This document shows, in pieces, positions 1-6,474 of a DNA stretch of 9,416 nt. Source of the stretch: Alphaproteobacteria bacterium UBA6187 (lineage in GTDB: Bacteria; Pseudomonadota; Alphaproteobacteria; Rickettsiales; UBA6187); contig DITJ01000030.1 in assembly GCA_002422795.1 (NCBI GenBank), positions 1 to 9,416 of the forward strand, written 5' to 3'. How positions within the stretch are numbered: the first letter of the stretch is position 1; the number at the start of each line of letters is the position of its first letter. A program made the position numbers and the translations under genes. A model generated the notes under the pieces. It was not told the DNA's origin. It saw only the letters and a list, made by a program, of their open reading frames with translations, and did not search any database.

Positions 1-191
1 AAGGCAACCAGCACCATGCGCATAGTGCCTTTAAATAGAAGCGATAATAAACTAAGGAAAATAACTACAAAATACGGGATGCGCTGATATACGCATAAAA
101 TGCAGGGAAGCAGGCCAAATATATGCTCGGATATATAGGCAAACCCAAGTGCGGCAGTGCTTACAAACGCCAGGAATAATGATATATGCAT
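1..191 (-). CDS. dsbB: Disulfide bond formation protein B family, N-terminal part (cut by window edge)
   Basis: The reverse strand reads 63 codons from an ATG at 191 to the window edge without a stop. The peptide has a hydrophobic first helix, then the motif LLPCILCVYQR (C30-x-x-C33, then Y35 Q36 R37), then a second hydrophobic stretch. This is the DsbB signature: a periplasm-facing CxxC pair followed by the quinone-side YQR region. DsbB is an inner-membrane protein that re-oxidises DsbA-type thiol oxidases and passes the electrons to quinone. An in-frame TAG lies upstream at 216-218, and CTG, ATT and ATC are the only other possible start codons between it and the ATG, so ATG 191 is the natural start. 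No Shine-Dalgarno sequence is visible in front of it. A strong promoter and a perfect inverted repeat lie just upstream. The second cysteine pair and the last helices are outside the window, so this is family-level recognition from one conserved segment. Confidence 0.85.
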   Translation of the reverse strand, partial: MHISLFLAFVSTAALGFAYISEHIFGLLPCILCVYQRIPYFVVIFLSLLSLLFKGTMRMVLVA

Positions 192-205
192 AGGATTTTT
201 AGTGA

Positions 206-238
206 TAATCAGTCGCTATTTTAAAAAACGACTGATTA
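206..238. repeat. Perfect 10-bp inverted repeat over the dsbB promoter, operator candidate
   Basis: TAATCAGTCG (206-215) and CGACTGATTA (229-238) are exact reverse complements separated by 13 bp, so arm centres are about 23 bp apart. One arm covers part of the predicted dsbB -10 box. The other lies just after the predicted start point. That placement suits a dimeric repressor site or a short leader hairpin. No T-run follows either arm, so an intrinsic terminator is unlikely. Confidence 0.55.
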
Positions 239-263
239 TAGAATATAGATAGGCCGGAATCAA
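235..263 (-). promoter_or_regulatory. Predicted sigma-70 type promoter of dsbB
   Basis: On the minus strand, TTGATT (263-258) is separated by exactly 17 bp from a perfect TATAAT (240-235). Transcription would start near 228, leaving a leader of about 37 nt before the dsbB ATG at 191. The -10 box overlaps one arm of the inverted repeat at 206-238. Confidence 0.65.
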
Positions 264-271
264 GGAAACTA

Positions 272-688
272 TTACTGGAAACGTCCAGTTCCCTTATTTG
301 CCTCAGTAGCTAATTTTTTTGCATTTTCTACTTCCGCAGCTTGGCGAACTGCATCTGAAGTGCCTGTTACCCTTGGAACTCCATCTAATCCACCCATAAT
401 TAAAGATAAATCATATCTGCTGGATTGATCCAGAGACGCAACAACTCCAGCTACTTTAGTGCTTGGGGTAATATCAGATACTTTAGAAACCACATCAGAT
501 TTTTGTGAAAGGATTTGCTGATCATTTTCCTTTCTTACTATAATATCTACAAGCTTGGTTAAGTCTGGGTTGCTTCCAGCGATGGCGCGTGCCTCACTTA
601 TCTTGTTTGGGTTGTAATTTGTATCTATTGCGGCTGATTCGGCAATAGACTTGATTTCACTTTCTTTACGTTCATTTAAAGCTGCCAT
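272..688 (-). CDS. Hypothetical protein, about 138 aa, hydrophilic and helix-rich
   Basis: I do not recognise a family. The protein is hydrophilic, rich in Ala, Ser, Lys, Glu and Asp, with no cysteine, no signal peptide and no membrane segment, so it is probably cytoplasmic or exported by a route without a cleavable signal. The N-terminal third and the C-terminal end look helical (for example RQAAEVENAKKLATEA near the C-terminus). A central part, SLIMGGLDGVPRV, is less polar. The start is set at ATG 688 because GGGGTGG lies 5 nt upstream as a plausible Shine-Dalgarno sequence. A GTG at 697 would add three residues but overlaps that site. An extended -10 promoter lies close upstream. The gene is divergent from rpsT and 80 bp upstream of dsbB on the same strand. 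Coding status rests on length, ribosome site and promoter, not on homology. Confidence 0.6.
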   Translation of the reverse strand: MAALNERKESEIKSIAESAAIDTNYNPNKISEARAIAGSNPDLTKLVDIIVRKENDQQILSQKSDVVSKVSDITPSTKVAGVVASLDQSSRYDLSLIMGGLDGVPRVTGTSDAVRQAAEVENAKKLATEANKGTGRFQ

Positions 689-722
689 AAAATCCACCCC
701 ATTAATTATCTACAATAACTAT

Positions 723-731
723 AGTATAGCA
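723..731 (-). promoter_or_regulatory. Predicted extended -10 promoter of the hypothetical gene
   Basis: The minus strand reads TGCTATACT (731-723), a TGn extended -10 with a 5/6 hexamer. No good -35 box is present, as is usual for this promoter type. Transcription would start near 716, about 28 nt before ATG 688. The region where a -35 would lie falls in the left arm of the inverted repeat 739-753/785-799. Confidence 0.5.
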
Positions 732-738
732 TCCAATT

Positions 739-799
739 ATTAAACTAAAATTACAAGAAGCATTATTTTTCATTATTTTTCATTTAATTTTAGTTTAAT
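739..799. repeat. Perfect 15-bp inverted repeat enclosing a tandem decamer
   Basis: ATTAAACTAAAATTA (739-753) and TAATTTTAGTTTAAT (785-799) are exact reverse complements with a 31-bp gap. The gap contains CATTATTTTT twice in tandem (761-770, 771-780) and then a partial third copy. The right arm runs into a smaller palindrome, AGTTTAATTTAAACT (792-806). It lies between the promoters of the hypothetical gene and rpsT and covers the -35 position of the former, so it could be a regulatory site. It is very AT-rich, which raises the chance background. Confidence 0.5.
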
Positions 800-816
800 T
801 TAAACTGTATCATAAA

Positions 817-869
817 AATACAGCATATTATCAATAACCCGCTTGACTGCACTATATATATGCTGTATT
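817..869. repeat. Perfect 12-bp inverted repeat spanning the rpsT promoter
   Basis: AATACAGCATAT (817-828) and ATATGCTGTATT (858-869) are exact reverse complements with a 29-bp gap. The gap contains the rpsT -35 box and the right arm enters the -10 box. The left arm also overlaps a 6-bp hairpin, CTGTAT (805-810) with ATACAG (818-823). The position suits a promoter-overlapping operator, but function is only inferred. Confidence 0.4.
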
Positions 870-871
870 AG
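843..871 (+). promoter_or_regulatory. Predicted sigma-70 type promoter of rpsT
   Basis: TTGACT (843-848) is followed after 17 bp by TATTAG (866-871). The -35 matches 5/6 and the -10 matches 4/6 of the consensus. Transcription would start near 878, giving a leader of about 36 nt to the rpsT ATG at 914. Confidence 0.6.
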
Positions 872-913
872 TCCTATCCTGTTTTAATAAGGGTAATTGG
901 TAGAAGGAAAACC

Positions 914-1177
914 ATGGCTAACCATACAGCAACAAAAAAATCTATTCGTAAAACATTAACGGTTACTGCTAAAAACAGAAGCCGCAAAAGCCGCATTAAA
1001 AGTTTCATCGTAAAAGTTGAAGCTGCTGTTGCAGCTGGCGATAAAACTCTGGCCCAGAGCGCTTTTAAGTCTGCGCAGCCTGAAATAATGAAAGGCGTAA
1101 CTAAAGGTGTACTGAAAATCGGCACAGCTTCAAGAAAAGTTAGCCGTCTTGCTGCAAAAGTTAAGGCAATGGCATAA
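914..1177 (+). CDS. rpsT: 30S ribosomal protein S20
   Basis: The 87-residue basic protein has the normal S20 length and layout. It starts MANHTATKKSIRKT, continues with NRSRKSRIKSFIVKVEAA and an AAGDK turn, and ends in KGVLKIGTASRKVSRLAAKVKAM, which matches the conserved S20 C-terminal helix. S20 binds 16S rRNA in the body of the small subunit and helps early 30S assembly. The usual HKNTA stretch reads KIGTA here, a mild deviation. ATG 914 is preceded by AGAAGGA (902-908), a clear ribosome binding site. A predicted promoter is upstream and a strong terminator is downstream, so the gene looks monocistronic. The opposite-strand frame at 874-1125 is a shadow. Confidence 0.97.
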   Translation: MANHTATKKSIRKTLTVTAKNRSRKSRIKSFIVKVEAAVAAGDKTLAQSAFKSAQPEIMKGVTKGVLKIGTASRKVSRLAAKVKAMA

Positions 1178-1208
1178 AGTCATTTACTTAATATTTTATT
1201 GCTTTAAT

Positions 1209-1246
1209 AAAAAACACCTGTAGCCTGTGGTTACAGGTGTTTTTTT
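1209..1246 (+). terminator. Intrinsic terminator of rpsT
   Basis: AAAACACCTGTA (1211-1222) pairs perfectly with TACAGGTGTTTT (1232-1243) across a 9-nt loop, and the pairing extends by two A-T pairs. The 3' side ends in seven T (1240-1246). It lies 31 bp after the rpsT stop codon and ends 15 bp before the start of the next gene. Confidence 0.93.
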
Positions 1247-1261
1247 AAAGCTAAGTATACT

Positions 1262-2449
1262 ATGAAAGTTTTTACAAAAGATTCTGAAGTCAAACTTCTT
1301 GAATTGGCAAATGGCCTTAAGCAAGAGCCTGGGAATTATTACGCCCTGCATTTCAACCTATCGCAGCTTAATGAGCAATACCGCAGTCCATACCAGGTTA
1401 AAATTGCAGTAAATATCCTTAATGATCTTTTCAGCGCACATGATAGCGTTGCATTTACATTGGCCGATAAGGATATAATATTCATTTATAACGGTACAAA
1501 CCGTGCTTTATTAGAAAAAGCAATTTTCCAATTGCGCTATATTTTTATGGATGATCCGCTTTGCTATGGTGCTGATGGCCTTGAGAATGACGATTTTTGC
1601 AATGTTTACGACCTTGAATTCCAGTGGCGGGATTTCTTTATTGCCTGCCAAAAGAAATCTATCAGTGGAACCAGCCTTGTTCCGCAAGGCGTAAATACGT
1701 GCAGTACAGAGCAACTTGTTTTAACTTTAAATAAGTTAGTTCACATAATTTCCGATATACAGAAAAAGAATATATCAGAAACGCTTCGGATTCAGCCTGT
1801 TTGTGTAATTACCCCAAATAACGGGCCAAAAATAATCTGGGATGAAGTTTATATAAATATCACACATTTATGTAAAATCCTCAATATTGATGTTAATATT
1901 TTTAGCAGCCTGAGTTTATTCAAATACATGACTCAAGCCCTTGATAAAAAGGTGCTTACAAGTTTAAAAACCAAAATAGCAGGCCGGGATAGGTTTTCAT
2001 TAAGTTTCAACCTGAATATAAGCACGCTATTTACTGAGGAATTTGTTTCTTTTGATAGTGAATTGGCCCCTTATAAAAAACCATCCACTATTATAGAAAT
2101 TCAGGTTGCAGATGTTTTTGAGAATTTACCAAGGTTTCTAATGGCAAAGGAAGCTATGCAGAAACTTGGTTATATGATTTGCCTTGATGGGCTTGATTAT
2201 ACAGCATTCACCCAAATAGACAGGCAAAGTCTTGGCTTCGACCTTATAAAAATCCAGTGGAATGCCGAAGGGGAGCAGCAAAAAGAATCCCTTTTCCATG
2301 CTGTGCAAAAATGTGATCCCAGGCGTGTTATATTTTGCCGGTGTGATACGGAAGAGGCTATAGAATTCGGCAAATCCATAGGCATATCCCTATTTCAGGG
2401 GCGCTATATTGATAAGTTAATTTATCCTGATGCTAAGTTATTGAATTAA
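1262..2449 (+). CDS. Degenerate EAL-domain protein, probably without phosphodiesterase activity
   Basis: The 395-residue protein has no signal peptide or membrane segment. Residues 240-390 follow the C-terminal half of an EAL (cyclic-di-GMP phosphodiesterase) domain: SFNLNIS (about 248-254, with the conserved Asn), IIEIQ (277-281), ICLDGLDY (306-313, where active enzymes have DDFG), LIKIQ (328-332, where they have K-I-D) and SLFQGRYID (376-384). The first Asp, the Lys and the QG pair remain, but the second Asp of DDFG, the Asp of KxD and the ExL motif are not visible. It is therefore more likely a c-di-GMP sensor, protein-binding domain or relic than an enzyme. Residues 45-95 faintly recall a GGDEF fold, but this is weak. 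The start follows the rpsT terminator by 15 bp with no ribosome site. A weak promoter (TTTACT 1183, AATAAA 1206) or read-through would have to serve it. The 3' end overlaps ligA by 17 bp, convergently. Confidence 0.7.
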   Translation: MKVFTKDSEVKLLELANGLKQEPGNYYALHFNLSQLNEQYRSPYQVKIAVNILNDLFSAHDSVAFTLADKDIIFIYNGTNRALLEKAIFQLRYIFMDDPLCYGADGLENDDFCNVYDLEFQWRDFFIACQKKSISGTSLVPQGVNTCSTEQLVLTLNKLVHIISDIQKKNISETLRIQPVCVITPNNGPKIIWDEVYINITHLCKILNIDVNIFSSLSLFKYMTQALDKKVLTSLKTKIAGRDRFSLSFNLNISTLFTEEFVSFDSELAPYKKPSTIIEIQVADVFENLPRFLMAKEAMQKLGYMICLDGLDYTAFTQIDRQSLGFDLIKIQWNAEGEQQKESLFHAVQKCDPRRVIFCRCDTEEAIEFGKSIGISLFQGRYIDKLIYPDAKLLN

Positions 2450-4601
2450 TACTTAAACCAAGCCATTCATCTTCTGAAAGCACTTTAACACCAAGCTCGT
2501 TAGCCTTCTTTAGTTTAGAACCTGCATCTTCCCCAGCTACTACGAAATCAGTTTTGGCAGATACTGAGCCTGCAACTTTAGCGCCCAAACTTTCCGCTTT
2601 GGCTTTGGCTTCCTGGCGGCTTATCTTGCTTAAAGTTCCTGTAAATACGATGGTTTTTCCAGCTATTTCTGAATTGCCGGAAATATTTTCCATATCTTCA
2701 ATTTCGATTAGTGCGGCAAGTTCATCCAATATTCTTAAGTTATGCGGCTCGCGGAAGAAATCCAGGATGCTTTTAGCAACAACTTCGCCTATGCCGTTGA
2801 TGGAAAGAAGATATTCACCCTCCCTTTGGGAAGGACGCGCGCAAGCGCTTCCCTCTCCCTTAGGGAGAGGAAATTCCTTTACCGCTTCAAGCATTGCATT
2901 AGTCCAGCGTTTAAAAGACCCATAATTAAGTGCCAGCAGCCGTGCGGTTGTATGCCCAATATGCCTTATGCCTAGTGCATATATGAATCTATCCAGCCTT
3001 ATTTTGCGGCGTAAATTTATTGCTTTAAACAGGTTTTCTGCGGATTTTTTGCCCCAGCCTTCGCGGTTGGCGATTGAGCCAAATATATTTTCCATATCGC
3101 GCATCTCTAAAGTGAAGATGTCGGCAGGGGTTGTTATAATTTTATCATTCCAGAATGATTCAATCTGCTTTTCACCAAGCCCTTCAATATCAAAAGCGTT
3201 GCGTGATACGAAATGTTTCAGCCTTTCCACCCCTTGCGCATCACAAATAAGGCCGCCTGTGCAGCGCCGCGCCGCCTCACCTTCCTCACGCACCGCGAGG
3301 CTTCCGCAAACAGGGCAGAGGGCAGGGGCTTCAAATGGTTTTGAGTCAGCCGGGCGCATAGATAAATCAACTGCCACAATTTGCGGGATAACATCCCCGG
3401 CTCTTTGCAATATTACAGTGTCGCCTTCGCGTATATCTTTTCGGGTAATTTCATCTTCATTATGAAGGGTGGCGCGCGAAACAACCACTCCGCCTACGGT
3501 TATGGGTGTAAGGTTGGCAACCGGGGTTAATGTGCCGGTGCGCCCTAATTGAATCGTAATTTTTTCTAATACTGTTTTTCCTTGCTCTGCTGGAAATTTA
3601 TATGCAATTGCCCAGCGGGGGCGACGACTTACATAACCAAGTCGTTCTTGTAAATCAAAACGGTCTACTTTATAAACTATTCCATCAATATCATAACCTA
3701 ACTCTGAACGTTTTTTATAAACATCTTCATAATATTCAACGATTTCATACATGCCTTTAACAATCTTTGAATCAGGGTGTATACAAAAATTTAATTCTTT
3801 TAGTAGTTCCATTCTTTCTGATTGTTTATAACCAAGGTTATTACCTTTTATCTCCCCTATACCGTATACAAAATATTGTAAATGTCGGCGCTTAGTTATG
3901 CTTGGATCAAGTTGGCGCAACGCTCCTGCTGCTGCGTTACGTAGATTAGCAAATACTTTTTCACCTTTTGCAGAATTTTCTTTATTAAGATTAAAGAAAA
4001 CTTCCTGAGACATATAAATTTCACCACGTACTTCAAGAACACTTGGAATATTTTTACCGTTCAAGTTAACTGGAAACTTTTCTACTGCTTTTAAATTTTG
4101 TGTAATATCCTCACCTACATAACCGTCACCACGAGTAGCACCGCTAATAAGAACTCCATTTTCATAACGAGCTGAGAATGAAAGGCCATCAATTTTATGT
4201 TCAGCAAAGAATTCAATTTCTTCAGTTTCAGAATATCCAAGAAATCGTTTTATTTTTTGGATAAAATTTTCCATTTCTTCTTGTGAGAAAACATTATTTA
4301 ACGAAATCATTGGAACTTTATGAGTTACTTTGCCAAATCCTTCAAGTGCAGGTGCACCAATTTTCTCTAATGGATCTTCCTCAGGCGCTCTTTCTGGAAA
4401 CAATTCCACGATTTTCTGATATCTTATACGAAGTGCATCATATTCAGCATCGCTTATTATTGGTGCATCGTTACGATGATAAAATTCATTGTGTCTTTCT
4501 ATTTCTTCGGCAAGGCGTTTTAACTCTCGCCTAGCTTGATATGGAGAAAGATGGTTTGGATCTAATTCTTTCTCATCTTTATATGTAAAAAGATCGGTCA
4601 T
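2433..4601 (-). CDS. ligA: NAD-dependent DNA ligase LigA
   Basis: LigA seals nicks in duplex DNA using NAD+ in replication and repair. In the 722-residue form from ATG 4601, the order is: Ia domain (YHRNDAPIISDAEYDAL), adenylation motif HKIDG with the AMP-accepting lysine at about 136, RGDG and GEDIT motifs, LEVRGEIY, IDGIVYKVD, KFPA, OB fold (LGRTGTLTPVA, RAGDVIPQI), a four-cysteine zinc finger (C429, C432, C447, C453), helix-hairpin-helix repeats (GLGEKQIE, LGIRHIGHTTA, INGIGEVVAKSI) and a BRCT domain (GKTIVFTGTL to EDEWLGL). It is longer than typical LigA partly because of about 20 inserted residues (576-596) encoded by a palindromic repeat. The usually conserved NPRN reads NLRN (219-222). 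ATG 4601 fits the family better than TTG 4670, which would add 23 unmatched residues; neither has a ribosome site. Composition changes near 3620. It is last in the bamD–recN–ligA cluster. Confidence 0.96.
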   Translation of the reverse strand: MTDLFTYKDEKELDPNHLSPYQARRELKRLAEEIERHNEFYHRNDAPIISDAEYDALRIRYQKIVELFPERAPEEDPLEKIGAPALEGFGKVTHKVPMISLNNVFSQEEMENFIQKIKRFLGYSETEEIEFFAEHKIDGLSFSARYENGVLISGATRGDGYVGEDITQNLKAVEKFPVNLNGKNIPSVLEVRGEIYMSQEVFFNLNKENSAKGEKVFANLRNAAAGALRQLDPSITKRRHLQYFVYGIGEIKGNNLGYKQSERMELLKELNFCIHPDSKIVKGMYEIVEYYEDVYKKRSELGYDIDGIVYKVDRFDLQERLGYVSRRPRWAIAYKFPAEQGKTVLEKITIQLGRTGTLTPVANLTPITVGGVVVSRATLHNEDEITRKDIREGDTVILQRAGDVIPQIVAVDLSMRPADSKPFEAPALCPVCGSLAVREEGEAARRCTGGLICDAQGVERLKHFVSRNAFDIEGLGEKQIESFWNDKIITTPADIFTLEMRDMENIFGSIANREGWGKKSAENLFKAINLRRKIRLDRFIYALGIRHIGHTTARLLALNYGSFKRWTNAMLEAVKEFPLPKGEGSACARPSQREGEYLLSINGIGEVVAKSILDFFREPHNLRILDELAALIEIEDMENISGNSEIAGKTIVFTGTLSKISRQEAKAKAESLGAKVAGSVSAKTDFVVAGEDAGSKLKKANELGVKVLSEDEWLGLSINSIT
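2819..2873. repeat. Palindromic repeat element inserted in frame in ligA
   Basis: Three inverted repeats are packed together. CCTCTCCC (2852-2859) pairs with GGGAGAGG (2863-2870) across three bases. GGGAA (2828-2832) plus GCGC (2837-2840) pair with GCGC (2845-2848) plus TTCCC (2849-2853) around a GCAA loop. TCCC (2821-2824) pairs with GGGA (2828-2831). The structure is GC-rich compared with its surroundings. On the ligA strand it encodes PLPKGEGSACARPSQREGE, a stretch absent from ordinary LigA, between two helix-hairpin-helix motifs. This resembles the Rickettsia palindromic elements known to sit inside genes. Membership in a named family is inference. Confidence 0.75.
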
Positions 4602-4642
4602 AATATTATTGTGCAATCGTTTTAACTGTAATGGTGAAATCT

Positions 4643-4655
4643 GTATCTCAGATAC
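4643..4655. repeat. Short palindrome upstream of ligA ATG
   Basis: GTATCT and AGATAC flank one central base, an exact 13-bp palindrome. It is 42 bp upstream of ATG 4601. A weak promoter, TTGATA (4670-4665) with an extended GATACA (4647-4642), overlaps it on the minus strand. If real, this would place the ligA start at 4601 and give the gene expression independent of recN. Confidence 0.3.
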
Positions 4656-4729
4656 TTTGTTATTTATCAATACTGTTTAATAACAATTTATTTTGGGTAT
4701 AGGTTCGTAACTTGGCGTGATAAAAATGT

Positions 4730-6388
4730 TTACATCACACCCATAAGCCTGGAAGCCGCAGCCAGCGCTTCATCTGTAATCGTTTCCCCTGCAAGCATAC
4801 GCGCAATTTCCTGCCTTTTTTGCTCGCCTTTTAATTCTTCCACCCTTGTTACAGTACTGGCATTAATCACTTCCTTTGCAATACGCAAATGGAAGGAACT
4901 ACGCGCTGCCACTTGCGGATGGTGGGTTACAGCCAAAACCTGTAAACTTCGCCCAAGTAGTTCCATACGTCTGCCAACAGAATCAGCAACCGCGCCGCCT
5001 ATTCCAGTATCTACTTCATCAAATATAAGGGTTGGCGTAGATTTTATGCTTGATAAAACTACCTTCATTGCGAGCATAAAGCGGGAAAGTTCACCGCCTG
5101 ATGCAATTTTAATAAGCGGGGCAAACGGCATACCCGGGTTGGTGCTGGCCTGGAAGGATATTTTATCAACTCCATAACGCGACCAGCCGCTTTCTGGCAA
5201 TTCTTCAATAGTAACCTGGAAGCGTGTGTTTTCCATTTTTAGGGGAGCAAGTTCCTGCACAAGTTTTTGTTCGAATTCAAGCGCGACGCTTTTACGTTTG
5301 CTAGTCAGTTTTATAGCTTGCTGCACAAAAATTGATTTTGCTGCAATAAGTTTCTTGGAAACTTCACTAATACGGCTTTCTGTGTTTCGGATTGCATCAA
5401 GTTTTTGCCTGATATTTTCATAATATTCCGGCAATTCTTCAGGTGTTATGCGGTATTTCCTGGCAGCCCCGCGCAACGCAAATAGCCTTTCTTCGATGTT
5501 TTCCAGGCTTTCGCCGCTATTATCGATATTGCTTAATATGCTGTCTAATGTTGCTGATGCTTCTTCAACCTCGATGCTGGCGCGCTCTAATGCTTCTATT
5601 ATGGATTGTAATTTTGGCTCTGCCTTTGCGGAATCAATCAGCAAGCCTTGCGCACGGCTTAGGGTGCTTACAATTTTACTGCCCGATAATAATTCCGATG
5701 CCGCGCTGATGCCGCCAGTGATTTTATCAGCATTCATCAATTTGCTGCGTTTTACCGCAAGTGAAGCTTCCTCACCGATTTGCGGTTTCAATTGCTCAAG
5801 CTCTTTTAAAACATAGCTTAAATAATCTTCTTCCGATGAAGATTTTGCAGCAAGTTCTTCCATTTGGGTAAGTTCTTTTTGCAAACTGTTATATTCATGA
5901 TATGCCGATTGTACCGCTGCAAGTTCGGTATTTGTGCCTGCATATTTATCCAGTATTTCACGGTGGTTGGCGCTATCTAGCAAGCCGCGCTGGTCGTGCT
6001 GGCCGTGTATTTCTACAAGGTAAGCTGCGATATTTGCTAAAATTCCAACACCAACAGGGGCGTCATTTATAAAGGCTTTGCTTTTGCCATCTTCGTAGAT
6101 CACACGGCGGAGGATAAGCTCCGCTTCATATTCAAGGCCATTATCTTCAAGAATTTTTTGTAATTCTGGGTCGTTATCTATGGAAAAACAGGCGGTAACG
6201 CTGCCTTGTTTCTCACCTGTGCGGAGAAGCCCAGCGGCAGACCTGCCACCTAGCACAAAACCAAGTGCGCCTAGTAATATAGACTTTCCAGCCCCGGTTT
6301 CACCAGTTAGAACCCCAAAGCCGGAGGTAAAGCCTATATCCAGCTTGTCTATCAGCACTATATTCCTGATTGCAAGGCTGGTGAGCAA
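4730..6388 (-). CDS. recN: DNA repair protein RecN
   Basis: RecN is an SMC-like cytoplasmic ATPase that gathers broken DNA ends for recombination. The 552 residues match the family length and order: start MLTSLAIRNIVLIDKL, Walker A GETGAGKS (29-36), EIHGQHDQRGLLD (126-138, including the Q-loop), a long heptad-rich coiled-coil region from about 150 to 385 interrupted by the central hinge-like part, the ABC signature ASGGELSRFMLA (429-440), Walker B LIFDEVDTGIGG (454-465) and the H-loop AVTHHPQVAA (486-495). All catalytic motifs are intact. The start is a TTG at 6388, supported by the family N-terminus and by AGGA 8 nt upstream. It lies 138 bp after bamD and 128 bp before the preferred ligA start, all on one strand, so partial co-transcription is likely. 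A hairpin repeat separates it from bamD. Confidence 0.97.
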   Translation of the reverse strand: MLTSLAIRNIVLIDKLDIGFTSGFGVLTGETGAGKSILLGALGFVLGGRSAAGLLRTGEKQGSVTACFSIDNDPELQKILEDNGLEYEAELILRRVIYEDGKSKAFINDAPVGVGILANIAAYLVEIHGQHDQRGLLDSANHREILDKYAGTNTELAAVQSAYHEYNSLQKELTQMEELAAKSSSEEDYLSYVLKELEQLKPQIGEEASLAVKRSKLMNADKITGGISAASELLSGSKIVSTLSRAQGLLIDSAKAEPKLQSIIEALERASIEVEEASATLDSILSNIDNSGESLENIEERLFALRGAARKYRITPEELPEYYENIRQKLDAIRNTESRISEVSKKLIAAKSIFVQQAIKLTSKRKSVALEFEQKLVQELAPLKMENTRFQVTIEELPESGWSRYGVDKISFQASTNPGMPFAPLIKIASGGELSRFMLAMKVVLSSIKSTPTLIFDEVDTGIGGAVADSVGRRMELLGRSLQVLAVTHHPQVAARSSFHLRIAKEVINASTVTRVEELKGEQKRQEIARMLAGETITDEALAAASRLMGVM

Positions 6389-6433
6389 GTTATTTATCCT
6401 TTAAATTTTGGTTATGTTTTTTGTTTAATCCCC

Positions 6434-6474
6434 TCATTCCCCGAATTTCTCGCAGAGAAATTATAGGGGAATGA
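6434..6474. repeat. 41-bp near-perfect hairpin repeat between bamD and recN
   Basis: TCATTCCCC (6434-6442) pairs with GGGGAATGA (6466-6474), and inside it AATTTCTC (6444-6451) pairs with GAGAAATT (6455-6462) around a GCA loop. Only one base on the left and three on the right are unpaired between the two stems. Nearby are CATCCT (6485-6490)/AGGATG (6502-6507) and CCTCGCAATGAC (6510-6521), the latter reminiscent of dispersed GTCATTGCGAGG repeats of bacterial genomes. On the transcript of bamD–recN this would be a strong stem-loop without a following U-tract, fitting an mRNA processing or stability element or a small non-autonomous mobile repeat. Confidence 0.7.

Noticed and set aside
206..238. 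Inverted repeat as an intrinsic terminator of the hypothetical gene
   Set aside because: No T-run follows the stem on either strand; the only T/A run is in the loop, and the repeat coincides with a promoter.
874..1125. Minus-strand open frame of 83 codons over rpsT
   Set aside because: It is the antisense shadow of rpsT, has no independent support and covers the rpsT ribosome site.
2554..3465. Plus-strand open frames at 2554-2925, 2742-2975 and 2968-3465
   Set aside because: They lie entirely opposite ligA, whose protein is conserved throughout, and their peptides show no domain pattern.
4602..4670. TTG start at 4670 adding 23 residues to LigA
   Set aside because: The extra residues do not match LigA N-termini, no ribosome site precedes the TTG, and a palindrome and weak promoter fall in this stretch. 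It cannot be fully excluded because ATG 4601 also lacks a ribosome site.
5226..6404. Plus-strand open frames opposite recN (5226-5423, 5443-5709, 5448-5816, 6180-6404)
   Set aside because: They are antisense to an intact recN and have no ribosome sites or recognisable motifs.
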